64,000 nucleotides of DNA, taken from Gramella jeungdoensis (GTDB taxonomy: Bacteria > Bacteroidota > Bacteroidia > Flavobacteriales > Flavobacteriaceae). The notes below the pieces were generated by a model, which searched no databases, had not been told where the DNA came from, and worked only from the letters and a program-made list of their open reading frames with translations. Shown piece after piece: positions 7,732 to 15,438 of this stretch. The stretch spans positions 186,001-250,000 of the forward strand of contig NZ_JAMSCK010000004.1 in NCBI RefSeq assembly GCF_023805255.1, read 5' to 3'. The position numbers were made by a program, and so were the translations under genes. Positions within the stretch are counted from its first letter, which is position 1. Every line of letters begins with the position of its first letter.

Positions 7732-10422
7732 TTATAATTGTCGGTCTCTTTCGCGTCTCTTTTCGTATTTGATATCGCTTAATACGCTGGATTTTATCCT
7801 GATAAGGAAGTTCCATGATTTTCTGTTGCTAAAAGGAACCCAGCTAAAGCTCATCATCCAGCTATTAAGATCCCTCTGGAACCTTAATTGAGTAAAGGTG
7901 AATCCATTGTTTACCAGGTCGTATCCTGAGCTTACACCCACTTTCCATTTTGGAGCCAGTTCAACATTCCCCGTAAACATCAGGGAGTGTGCAGAAATCT
8001 CATCCTGCCTTGCGGAATTGGAATAATTAAGAGAGTAGGCCAGCCTTAGGTCCCATGGGATCTTATAATTGTACCAGGAATCTTCATTTTCCCGTTCACT
8101 TCCCTCAAATTCATCATCCTCAAAAAGTTCACCATCGGGCCCCATTCCCTTTCCGAAAAGATCGTCTTTTCTTCCTCCGTTTCGGAGGGTTTCATTGTCT
8201 ATTTCATCTACCTCTTCCTCGTTGCCTTCAAAATCCTTATTTGAGAATGAATATCCAAAATTCACGCTTCCATTGGTAAGTCTGAAAAGGCTTCCGCCAT
8301 TCTCGATATTCAGTTTGTTGATTCGGCGATTATTGTTATTAAGTGCATAAATATCCAGATTACCACCAAAGTTAATGTCCAGTTTATTCTGAACTATTGG
8401 AATGGACCCTCTTAGAGCTATTGGGGAAAGTTTTAATGAGTCTCCGGCCAGGTTATAACTGGTGCTCATACTAAAGTTGTTAAGCAGTGTTATTTTCTTT
8501 GGCTCGGTAGCTGTGCTGTCTTTTGAAGTTACTTTTGCCTCAAGAGTATTACTAATGCTTAAACCAACAGAACTTGAAAAATTTCTGCCTGGAGCCCCAT
8601 ATAAAGTACCATCAAATCTTGAATAGTCAACCAGTTCTATCTGGTCAGGGTTTCTCCTGTCAGGCCTCTCATAAGTGTCATAGAACCTGTCAAATCCGGG
8701 ATTGATACTGTAACTCAGCGAAGGCCTCATTACGTGCCTTACCGCCTGAATCTTTTTGTCTTTTCCGAAACTTTTGAGTCCGTAAAGTGTGGTACCCATG
8801 CTGGCGTTGAAGTTATAGGTTCGGTAAGAATCAAAGCCGTTTATTGTATCTCTCACTACTTGATTTAGAACAGGATCGTAAGATTGTTCAAAAGTTCTTG
8901 AAACCCAGGTCTCTTCATAGCTTGTCCCGGTACTTACACTAAGAAATTTAAAAAGCTTGAAATTGGTTGAAAGTGGTATGGAGTGCTGGGCTCCCAGTTT
9001 AGCATCCCTGAACATTTCAGGTTTAAAAAACAATGAATCGGTAGTTTCAATCTGGTTTTCGGCCCTTAAACTATACTGCAGGTTAATGTTCTGAAACAGG
9101 CCTTTTTTGGCCCCTGCCGTCGGGGCAAAAGGGTAGATCCTGGACATGCTCAGCTGCAGGGTTGGCAAGCTCATATTAATGCTCTGGGTTCGTGTATTCT
9201 GGGAATGTCTTGCAGCCAGACTAAGGTTTACCTGCGGTTCTCCTTCAAAAGTCTTGCTGTAGGAAACCGATGAACTCAGGGTGTTATTAAGGAAATTCCC
9301 CGTATTAGACTGGTTGATGGATTCCTGGTAATATTCACTACTACCCAGGTTTACCGAAGCAGAGAACCTGGAACTTGGGTTGGCCTTGGCATCCTGACTG
9401 TGAGACCATCTAATGTTATAGGATGAAGATTCACTGAAATCCGGAAAACCCCGCTGACTATTGAATCTCTTTTCATACCTCACACTGAAATTACCACGAA
9501 AGCGGTAGCGTTTTGCATAATTTGATGTGAGTTCAAGGTTATATGTCCCATTTGTATAATAACTTCCTAATGCGAGAAGGTCGGCATAGTCACTAATCGC
9601 GAAATAATAGCCTCCATTCTGAAGATTGTAACCATACTGGCTATCCCCAAAAGAGGGAATTATGAAGCCTGAGGTCTCTTCATCGGTTAAGGGAAAATAT
9701 CCAAAAGGAAGTCCGAGGGGTGTTGGCACATCGGCGATGTACATGTTCACCAGTCCCGAAACGATCTTTTTATCCGGAACAAATTTGATTCTTCGGGCAT
9801 AGAAGAAATATTCTGGATCGTCTACATCTTCTGAAGTGGTGAAGCGTACATTCTTCATAAAGTACACCGAGTCGTTCTCACGCTTGGTAACCATTCCCTT
9901 TACATTAAATTCAGCTTCCTGGGTTCTGGAATTATAGACCAGGGCTCTTTCAGTATCAAAATTAAACCTAATGGAGTCTGGCTCAACAGTTCGCTGAGCC
10001 TGTGTGAATACCGGGGTTTGGGTGTATACCCCGGTAGAGTCTTCAATTCCGTAGGCAAAAACCTCATTTTTTGAATTATCTATGATGATAAGCCCGGCTT
10101 CTATGGTCATATCCCCGTACACTATTTTGGCTTCATTATACAGGTACATCTTATTTTCTTTAGGACTTAACCTCATATAATCTGTAGCGGTATAACTAAC
10201 AATATCTGTCAGGAACTGTGGTTTTCTAACTGTGTCTGTTTGGGTGGTGTCCTGTTGCTGTAGCTGCTTGCTTATTTCATCAGCATTCATTACAGGAGCT
10301 ATCGAATCCTTTTCGGCCTGTACTGGAATAGAAGAGGTTTCAACTTCCTGCGGGTACAAAACAAGGGAAAAGAACAGCGTGAAAACGAAGCAAAAAAGAC
10401 TATTCGGGATATTTGTTTGCAA
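7732..10422 (-). CDS. lptD: LPS-assembly outer-membrane protein LptD
   Basis: LptD with LptE inserts lipopolysaccharide into the outer leaflet of the outer membrane. The 896-residue protein starts with a signal-like segment (NSLFCFVFTLFFSLVLYPQ), followed by an OstA/LptA-like beta-jellyroll (about 75-210; KMYLYNEAKIVYGDMTIEAG, then a repeating sheet). A long barrel-forming region follows, with alternating aromatic strands and GSYYTNGTYNLELTSNYAKR-like turns. The start is a TTG at 10422, the complement of CAA at 10420-10422; no ATG gives the signal segment, and the frame is open further upstream. A Asp/Glu-rich insert lies near residues 725-775. It diverges from the amidase gene. Confidence 0.85.
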   Translation of the reverse strand: MQTNIPNSLFCFVFTLFFSLVLYPQEVETSSIPVQAEKDSIAPVMNADEISKQLQQQDTTQTDTVRKPQFLTDIVSYTATDYMRLSPKENKMYLYNEAKIVYGDMTIEAGLIIIDNSKNEVFAYGIEDSTGVYTQTPVFTQAQRTVEPDSIRFNFDTERALVYNSRTQEAEFNVKGMVTKRENDSVYFMKNVRFTTSEDVDDPEYFFYARRIKFVPDKKIVSGLVNMYIADVPTPLGLPFGYFPLTDEETSGFIIPSFGDSQYGYNLQNGGYYFAISDYADLLALGSYYTNGTYNLELTSNYAKRYRFRGNFSVRYEKRFNSQRGFPDFSESSSYNIRWSHSQDAKANPSSRFSASVNLGSSEYYQESINQSNTGNFLNNTLSSSVSYSKTFEGEPQVNLSLAARHSQNTRTQSINMSLPTLQLSMSRIYPFAPTAGAKKGLFQNINLQYSLRAENQIETTDSLFFKPEMFRDAKLGAQHSIPLSTNFKLFKFLSVSTGTSYEETWVSRTFEQSYDPVLNQVVRDTINGFDSYRTYNFNASMGTTLYGLKSFGKDKKIQAVRHVMRPSLSYSINPGFDRFYDTYERPDRRNPDQIELVDYSRFDGTLYGAPGRNFSSSVGLSISNTLEAKVTSKDSTATEPKKITLLNNFSMSTSYNLAGDSLKLSPIALRGSIPIVQNKLDINFGGNLDIYALNNNNRRINKLNIENGGSLFRLTNGSVNFGYSFSNKDFEGNEEEVDEIDNETLRNGGRKDDLFGKGMGPDGELFEDDEFEGSERENEDSWYNYKIPWDLRLAYSLNYSNSARQDEISAHSLMFTGNVELAPKWKVGVSSGYDLVNNGFTFTQLRFQRDLNSWMMSFSWVPFSNRKSWNFLIRIKSSVLSDIKYEKRRERDRQL

Positions 10423-10442
10423 TGCTTTAAGTGCTATTTTTG
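10412..10442 (+). promoter_or_regulatory. candidate promoter for the amidase gene
   Basis: TTTG at 10412-10415, a 19-bp spacer and TATTTTTG at 10435-10442 match the Bacteroidota promoter layout well. It overlaps the first codons of lptD on the other strand and would give the amidase mRNA a leader of about 110 nt. Confidence 0.5.
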
Positions 10443-10469
10443 TACGGATTGGCTTGCTTTTTGCAACTC

Positions 10470-10477
10470 CAAAATTA
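10470..10477 (-). promoter_or_regulatory. candidate -7 element for lptD
   Basis: On the minus strand this reads TAATTTTG, an exact TAnnTTTG match, about 48 bp upstream of the TTG start codon. No good -33 TTG is visible at the right distance. Confidence 0.4.
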
Positions 10478-10559
10478 CATATATTTTTTCAGCTGAGTTT
10501 TTAGAGCGCAGGAAAAATAGTAATTAAAATATTCACCCCACTTAAGCGTTAGCTTTTTT

Positions 10560-11684
10560 ATGAGAACGAACTTACTTAAACTTTTCGTATTAGCAATTGT
10601 AATAACCGGCATTTCCAGCCACGTTTATTCAGCGGAAATTCCGCCGAATCTTGACAGGTTTGTGGTTGTTCTGGATGCGGGTCATGGAGGCAAGGATACA
10701 GGGAATATAGGGAATGGATATAAGGAAAAGGATATTGCTCTAAGTATTGTTCTTAAAATAGGAAAAGCCCTGGAGAAATATGAAGGCATCGATGTGGTGT
10801 ATACAAGGGATACCGACGTATTTATTCCGCTTGAAAAGAGAGGGAAGATCGCCAATGATGCAAACGCCGATCTCTTTGTATCGGTACACTGTAATGCACA
10901 TAATTCTCAGGCCTACGGTACAGAGACATTTGTTCTTGGATTACATCGTAATGAAACCAACTTTGAGGTAGCCAAACGGGAGAACTCGGTAATTTACCTT
11001 GAGGAGGATTATGAAATCACCTACAGCGATTTTGATATCAACTCGCCGGAATCATTTATTGGCCTTACCATAATGCAGGAAGAATATCTTGATCAAAGTA
11101 TTTTGCTGGCTGACTTTGTACAAAAAGAGTTCACCAATAAGCTTAACCGAAAGAACAGGGGGGTAAAGCAGGCTGGTTTTATCGTTCTGCACCAAACCTA
11201 TATGCCCAGTGTTCTTATAGAAACAGGGTTTTTGACCAATGACCATGAAGGTGCGTTTTTAAATAGTAACACTGGCCGTGATAAAATGGCTACTGCTATT
11301 ACTAATGCTATTATAGAATACAGTCATACAATAAATCTAAATACACTGGAAAGTATAGTAGCGAATCATCCCATGGGAGTTGATGACGGGCAAAAGGTTT
11401 CAAAATCTCAAATCTATAAGGACGTTACTTTTAGAGTACAGATAGCCGCTGGCTCTAAAAAATTAGATCCGAAACCCTATAATTTTAAGGGCTTAAGTAA
11501 TATTGACCGTATAAAAGAAGCGGGATTGTACAAGTATTATTATGGGGAAACCTCAGATTATTTGAAAATTCAGCAATTACATAAAGAAGCGATAAAGAAG
11601 GGATATCCAAGCAGTTATATTGTTGCCTTTAAGAATGACAATAAAATAACGGTTAATGAGGCGTTAAAATCTAGGCTTAAATAG
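10560..11684 (+). CDS. N-acetylmuramoyl-L-alanine amidase (Amidase_3, AmiC-like)
   Basis: The enzyme cleaves the bond between muramic acid and the L-Ala of the stem peptide during cell separation. A signal peptide covers residues 1-25 (cleavage near VYSA). The Amidase_3 domain (about 34-255) has all the zinc and catalytic residues: His42 in LDAGHGG, Glu56 in KEKD, His110 in VSVHCNAH and Glu221 in LIETGF. A roughly 40-residue insert around YLEEDYEITYSDFD sits where other family members place a regulatory segment. The last 80 residues (VTFRVQIAAGSKK through YIVAFKND) look like a SPOR-type peptidoglycan-binding domain, by inference. mlaD follows at 56 bp. Confidence 0.9.
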   Translation: MRTNLLKLFVLAIVITGISSHVYSAEIPPNLDRFVVVLDAGHGGKDTGNIGNGYKEKDIALSIVLKIGKALEKYEGIDVVYTRDTDVFIPLEKRGKIANDANADLFVSVHCNAHNSQAYGTETFVLGLHRNETNFEVAKRENSVIYLEEDYEITYSDFDINSPESFIGLTIMQEEYLDQSILLADFVQKEFTNKLNRKNRGVKQAGFIVLHQTYMPSVLIETGFLTNDHEGAFLNSNTGRDKMATAITNAIIEYSHTINLNTLESIVANHPMGVDDGQKVSKSQIYKDVTFRVQIAAGSKKLDPKPYNFKGLSNIDRIKEAGLYKYYYGETSDYLKIQQLHKEAIKKGYPSSYIVAFKNDNKITVNEALKSRLK

Positions 11685-11707
11685 AATGGCTTTTCTATTT
11701 TTATTTC

Positions 11708-11715
11708 TAAATTTG
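11708..11715 (+). promoter_or_regulatory. candidate -7 element upstream of mlaD
   Basis: TAAATTTG, an exact -7 consensus, lies 26 bp before the preferred start of the MlaD-like gene. No clear -33 TTG is seen, so it may only supplement read-through from the amidase gene. Confidence 0.35.
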
Positions 11716-11740
11716 TGCTTATCCTTTAAAAAGTTTGCTT

Positions 11741-12694
11741 TTGAAATATTCCAGAGAGGTCAAGACTGCCCTGTTAGCTATTACAGCTATAGTAATTTTA
11801 ATCTTCGGTTATAGTTTTCTAAAGGGAGAAAATCTGCTGGACAATAGTCGTACCTTCTACGCGGTATACGACGATGTTGAAGGTTTGTCACCTTCCTCAG
11901 AAGTTACCATAAACGGGCTTAAAGTTGGAAAAATAACAGGAATTGATTTTTTGAATAGTAAAGGCGACCTTGTAGTGACCTTTACCGTTAAGAAGGATTT
12001 TCCTTTTTCCAAGAATAGTGAAGCCAAGATATACGGGGGTAATATAATAGGAGGTAAGTCCCTTGCCATTATTCCTAAATATGATTCAAATATAGGCATG
12101 GCGAAAGATGGGGATACTCTTGAAGGAAGTAAGGAAGAGGGGATCATGGAGCTTGTTAATGACCGTCTTACGCCGCTTCAAAAGAAACTGGAAAATACCA
12201 TTGTAAGTGCCGACTCAATGCTTACAGCTATCAATAAGATCTTGGATGATTCTACAAGAAACAATATCAAGGGAACTTTCAAAAACCTTGATCAAACAGT
12301 AACAAGCTTTAGAATCACAGCAACCGAACTTCAGGGAATTGTTCAGGGTAACTCTGAAAAATTAGACAGGACATTTACCAATCTTGATGAAATGTCTACC
12401 AACTTTAATAAGTTTTCAGACACTCTTACCAGCATGGATATCAAGCAGATCACTTCCGATCTTGAAAAAGTAGTAGCCGATTTTGAAAATGTTTCTGATA
12501 AATTAAACAATGGAGATGGTACTGCGGCCCGACTTATAAACGATGATGCAGTCTACAACAACCTGGATCGCGCTACAAAACAACTGGAAGAATTGTTACA
12601 GGATGTAAAACTGAATCCAAAACGCTATGTTCATTTTTCAGTTTTCGGGAAGAATCCCGGTCCATATGATCCACCAGAAGACTCTTTAAAATAA
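11741..12694 (+). CDS. MCE/MlaD-family lipid-transport protein
   Basis: MlaD-type proteins are membrane-anchored periplasmic rings that carry phospholipids between inner and outer membranes. A single anchor (TALLAITAIVILIFGYSFLKG) is followed by one MCE domain (about 35-115; VEGLSPSSEVTINGLKVGKI and GGNIIGGKSLAII). A long amphipathic helical region with Thr/Asn-rich heptads follows, ending in LNPKRYVHFSVFGK, common at the end of Bacteroidota MlaD. There is no ATG: TTG codons at 11735 and 11741 are in frame, and I prefer 11741 because it gives MKYSREVKT, the usual family N-terminus. The partner permease and ATPase (MlaE/MlaF) are not adjacent. Confidence 0.85.
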   Translation: MKYSREVKTALLAITAIVILIFGYSFLKGENLLDNSRTFYAVYDDVEGLSPSSEVTINGLKVGKITGIDFLNSKGDLVVTFTVKKDFPFSKNSEAKIYGGNIIGGKSLAIIPKYDSNIGMAKDGDTLEGSKEEGIMELVNDRLTPLQKKLENTIVSADSMLTAINKILDDSTRNNIKGTFKNLDQTVTSFRITATELQGIVQGNSEKLDRTFTNLDEMSTNFNKFSDTLTSMDIKQITSDLEKVVADFENVSDKLNNGDGTAARLINDDAVYNNLDRATKQLEELLQDVKLNPKRYVHFSVFGKNPGPYDPPEDSLK

Positions 12695-12700
12695 CCAACC

Positions 12701-14041
12701 ATGCAGATTATTGCGCAGATTTTATTTGTCATTGCCCTGGTGGCGGGAATAGGTTTTTTCGCCAGAAACATCAGGAGAATTATACGAAATATAAAACTTG
12801 GTAAAGAAGTAGACAGGAATGATAATCCTGGTGAGAGGTTTGCCAAAATGGCAAGGATCGCAATGGGGCAAAGCAAAATGGTACGCAGGCCTCTAGCCGG
12901 TGCGCTACATATAATTGTCTACCTCGGTTTCATAATTATCAATATTGAGGTTCTGGAGATTATAATTGACGGTATTTTCGGAACTCATCGCGTACTATCA
13001 TTTCTGGGAGGTTTTTATAATGTCTTAATAGCTGCCTTTGAAGTTCTGGCACTTCTAGTGCTCGTTGGAGTGATACTCTTCTGGACAAGGAGGAATATCA
13101 GCAAACTGAAAAGGTTCTGGAGTCGGGAGATGAAGGGGTGGCCGAAGAATGATGCGAATTATATCCTTTATTTCGAAATGATCCTGATGATTCTGTTCCT
13201 CACCATGAATGCGGCAGATTATCAGTTGCAGCTTAATGGTGCTGCGCATTATACATCGGAAGCAGGAATCATGGGAAGTTTTCCTATAAGTCAGTTTTTA
13301 TTACCGATAATGGATGGGCTGGATAATTCAACTTTGATCATTATTGAACGAGTGGCATGGTGGGCTCATATACTCGGTATACTTTTCTTCCTTAACTACC
13401 TTTATTATTCAAAACACCTGCATATTTTACTGGCGTTTCCAAATGTTTATTATTCAAAACTAACTCCTCAGGGTGAGTTTAATAATCTTGAAGCCGTAAA
13501 GAAGGAGGTGGAATTAATGATGGATCCGAATGCCGATCCCTTCGCAGCCCCTGCAGAAGGAGAAGAAGATGACGAACCGGAGAAATTTGGGGCGTCAGAT
13601 GTTTTCGACCTTAATCAGGTTCAGTTATTAAATGCTTACACCTGTACCGAATGTGGTCGCTGTACCTCAGAATGCCCGGCGAACCAAACAGGCAAGAAGC
13701 TTTCTCCAAGAAAGATCATGATGGATACCAGGGACAGACTGGAAGAAGTAGGAGAGATCGTTAATAAGAAGGGAAAATATGAAGATGATGGCAAGCAATT
13801 GCTGGACGATTATATTCAAAGAGAAGAACTATGGGCCTGCACCACATGTAATGCATGTGTAGAGGCATGCCCGGTTGGTATAGATCCGCTATCCATTATA
13901 CTCGATATGCGCAGGTATCTCGTAATGGAGCAGAGTGCGGCGCCTAATGAACTGGCGATCGCAATGACCAATATAGAGAATAATGGAGCTCCATGGCCTT
14001 ATAACCAAATGGATCGTTTGAACTGGGCTGAAGAAAAATAA
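12701..14041 (+). CDS. Membrane electron-transfer protein with two 4Fe-4S clusters (HdrE/HdrC-like fusion)
   Basis: The first 270 or so residues carry about five hydrophobic helices resembling the cytochrome b-type subunit of heterodisulfide reductase, nitrate reductase gamma or DsrM. An acidic linker (GEEDDEPEKFG) leads to two ferredoxin-type motifs: CTECGRCTSECP near residue 313 and CTTCNACVEACP near residue 379. The fold suggests electrons pass between the quinone pool and a soluble cysteine-rich partner. The HdrB-like protein that would be that partner starts 27 bp downstream. It begins 6 bp after mlaD. Donor and acceptor are unknown; naming it heterodisulfide reductase would be over-reading. 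Confidence 0.82.
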   Translation: MQIIAQILFVIALVAGIGFFARNIRRIIRNIKLGKEVDRNDNPGERFAKMARIAMGQSKMVRRPLAGALHIIVYLGFIIINIEVLEIIIDGIFGTHRVLSFLGGFYNVLIAAFEVLALLVLVGVILFWTRRNISKLKRFWSREMKGWPKNDANYILYFEMILMILFLTMNAADYQLQLNGAAHYTSEAGIMGSFPISQFLLPIMDGLDNSTLIIIERVAWWAHILGILFFLNYLYYSKHLHILLAFPNVYYSKLTPQGEFNNLEAVKKEVELMMDPNADPFAAPAEGEEDDEPEKFGASDVFDLNQVQLLNAYTCTECGRCTSECPANQTGKKLSPRKIMMDTRDRLEEVGEIVNKKGKYEDDGKQLLDDYIQREELWACTTCNACVEACPVGIDPLSIILDMRRYLVMEQSAAPNELAIAMTNIENNGAPWPYNQMDRLNWAEEK

Positions 14042-14068
14042 AAGAAAAAAAGAATAAAAGACAAGAAT

Positions 14069-14860
14069 ATGGCAGATGCACTTAAGGTTCCAACTATGGC
14101 CGAATATATGGCAGAAGGCAAGAAACCGGAGGTCTTATTCTGGGTGGGCTGTGCTGGTAGTTTTGATGACCGTGCAAAAAAGATAACCAAAGCCTTTGTT
14201 AAGTTATTACACCAGGCCGGAGTAGATTTTGCAGTCTTAGGTACTGAAGAAAGCTGTACCGGGGACCCTGCAAAACGTGCCGGGAATGAATTCTTATTCC
14301 AGATGCAGGCGGCCACAAATATAGAAGTGCTTAACGGCTATGAGATCAAAAAGGTGGTAACTGCCTGTCCTCACTGTTTTAATACTCTTAAAAATGAATA
14401 TCCTTCACTTGGAGGGAATTACGAGGTGATGCATCACACTCAATTCCTAAAAGCCCTTCTTAATGAAGGCAGGCTAAAGGTTGAAGGGGGTAAGTTTAAA
14501 GGTAAAAAGATCACTTTTCATGATCCCTGCTATCTTGGCCGCGCGAATAACGAATATGAAGCTCCGCGAGATCTCCTTAGAAAACTTGAGGTTGAACTGG
14601 TGGAAATGAAAAAATGCAAAAAGAATGGACTTTGTTGTGGAGCAGGAGGAGGACAGATGTTCAAGGAACCTGAACCAGGAAATAAAGACGTTAACCTAGA
14701 AAGAACAGAGCAGGCCCTGGAAGTTAATCCTGAGATTATTGCGGCAGGTTGTCCTTTTTGCAATACCATGATGACCGACGGTATTAAGGGAAAGGAGAAA
14801 GAAGACAGCGTGGCAGTAATGGACGTTGCAGAACTTATTGCAAATGCCGAAGATCTTTAA
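14069..14860 (+). CDS. (Fe-S)-binding CCG-domain protein, HdrB-like
   Basis: This 263-residue soluble protein has two cysteine-rich CCG units: first FWVGCAGSFDDRAKK, EESCTGDPAKRAG and ACPHCFNT, then FHDPCYLGR, GLCCGAGGG and GCPFCNTMM. In HdrB such units bind a non-cubane 4Fe-4S cluster that works on disulfides; in GlcF or LldE relatives they serve electron transfer. It follows the membrane HdrE/C-like gene and is very likely its soluble subunit. The two probably form a quinone-linked redox module. The physiological substrate is not evident. It ends before a clear promoter for the next operon. Confidence 0.85.
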   Translation: MADALKVPTMAEYMAEGKKPEVLFWVGCAGSFDDRAKKITKAFVKLLHQAGVDFAVLGTEESCTGDPAKRAGNEFLFQMQAATNIEVLNGYEIKKVVTACPHCFNTLKNEYPSLGGNYEVMHHTQFLKALLNEGRLKVEGGKFKGKKITFHDPCYLGRANNEYEAPRDLLRKLEVELVEMKKCKKNGLCCGAGGGQMFKEPEPGNKDVNLERTEQALEVNPEIIAAGCPFCNTMMTDGIKGKEKEDSVAVMDVAELIANAEDL

Positions 14861-14893
14861 CTAAATTCTGAAAAGTTAAATCCCGGTACTATA

Positions 14894-14924
14894 TTTGAGC
14901 TCATGGCTAAAAAAATTAGATTTG
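14894..14924 (+). promoter_or_regulatory. strong Bacteroidota-type promoter for the 14950-19496 operon
   Basis: TTTG at 14894-14897, a 19-bp spacer and TAGATTTG at 14917-14924 reproduce the consensus exactly. Transcription would start near 14931, leaving about 19 nt before the ATG at 14950. This is the clearest promoter in the window and separates the Fe-S pair from the following three-gene operon. Confidence 0.7.
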
Positions 14925-14949
14925 TAACAATTTAATTTAGCCCTTAATT

Positions 14950-15438
14950 ATGTTAGTACCATTTGAAAGTCTTCCCGGTAGTTCCCGGGTTTGGATATAT
15001 CAGGCCAACAGGTCGTTCACAGAAGAAGAGGTTCAGGAAATCTCAAAAAAACTTGATGGGTTTATTGAAAAATGGACCGCTCACGGAGCCGATCTTAAGG
15101 CTTCTTATGAAATAAAATACAAACGTTTTATAACCATAGCGCTGGATCAGCAGCTCAATGCCGCATCCGGTTGTTCTATAGACGCCTCTGTGAATTTTAT
15201 CCAGCAGTTGGAGAAGGAATATGATGTAGATCTGCTTGATAAAATGAATGTTTCCTATAAACAAGGTGAATTCATAGCTTATAAAAGTCTTTCAGATTTT
15301 AGAAAAATGGCGAAAGAAAAAGCAGTTTCACCCAAGACCATCGTATTTAATAACCTTGTAAACAATAAAGCCGAATACCTGTCAGACTGGGAAGTTCCGG
15401 CTTCCGAAAGCTGGCATAAACGATTTATGAAGAGATGA
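14950..15438 (+). CDS. Conserved flavobacterial protein of unknown function
   Basis: This is a 162-residue soluble protein without signal peptide or membrane segment. I recognise it as a family widespread in Flavobacteriia that databases often label ABC transporter ATPase. No Walker A or B motif or signature sequence is present, so that label has no support. It begins MLVPFESLPGSSRVWIYQ and shows a mixed alpha/beta pattern with conserved aromatic positions, for example the C-terminal SDWEVPASESWHKRF. It is first in an operon under a strong promoter and overlaps the GH3 gene by 4 bp (ATGA), so translation is probably coupled. Function unknown. Confidence 0.8.
   Translation: MLVPFESLPGSSRVWIYQANRSFTEEEVQEISKKLDGFIEKWTAHGADLKASYEIKYKRFITIALDQQLNAASGCSIDASVNFIQQLEKEYDVDLLDKMNVSYKQGEFIAYKSLSDFRKMAKEKAVSPKTIVFNNLVNNKAEYLSDWEVPASESWHKRFMKR

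Noticed and set aside
10540-10556. Small hairpin with T run just before the amidase ATG as an attenuator
   Set aside because: The stem has only 4 bp, too weak to support a terminator or attenuator call.
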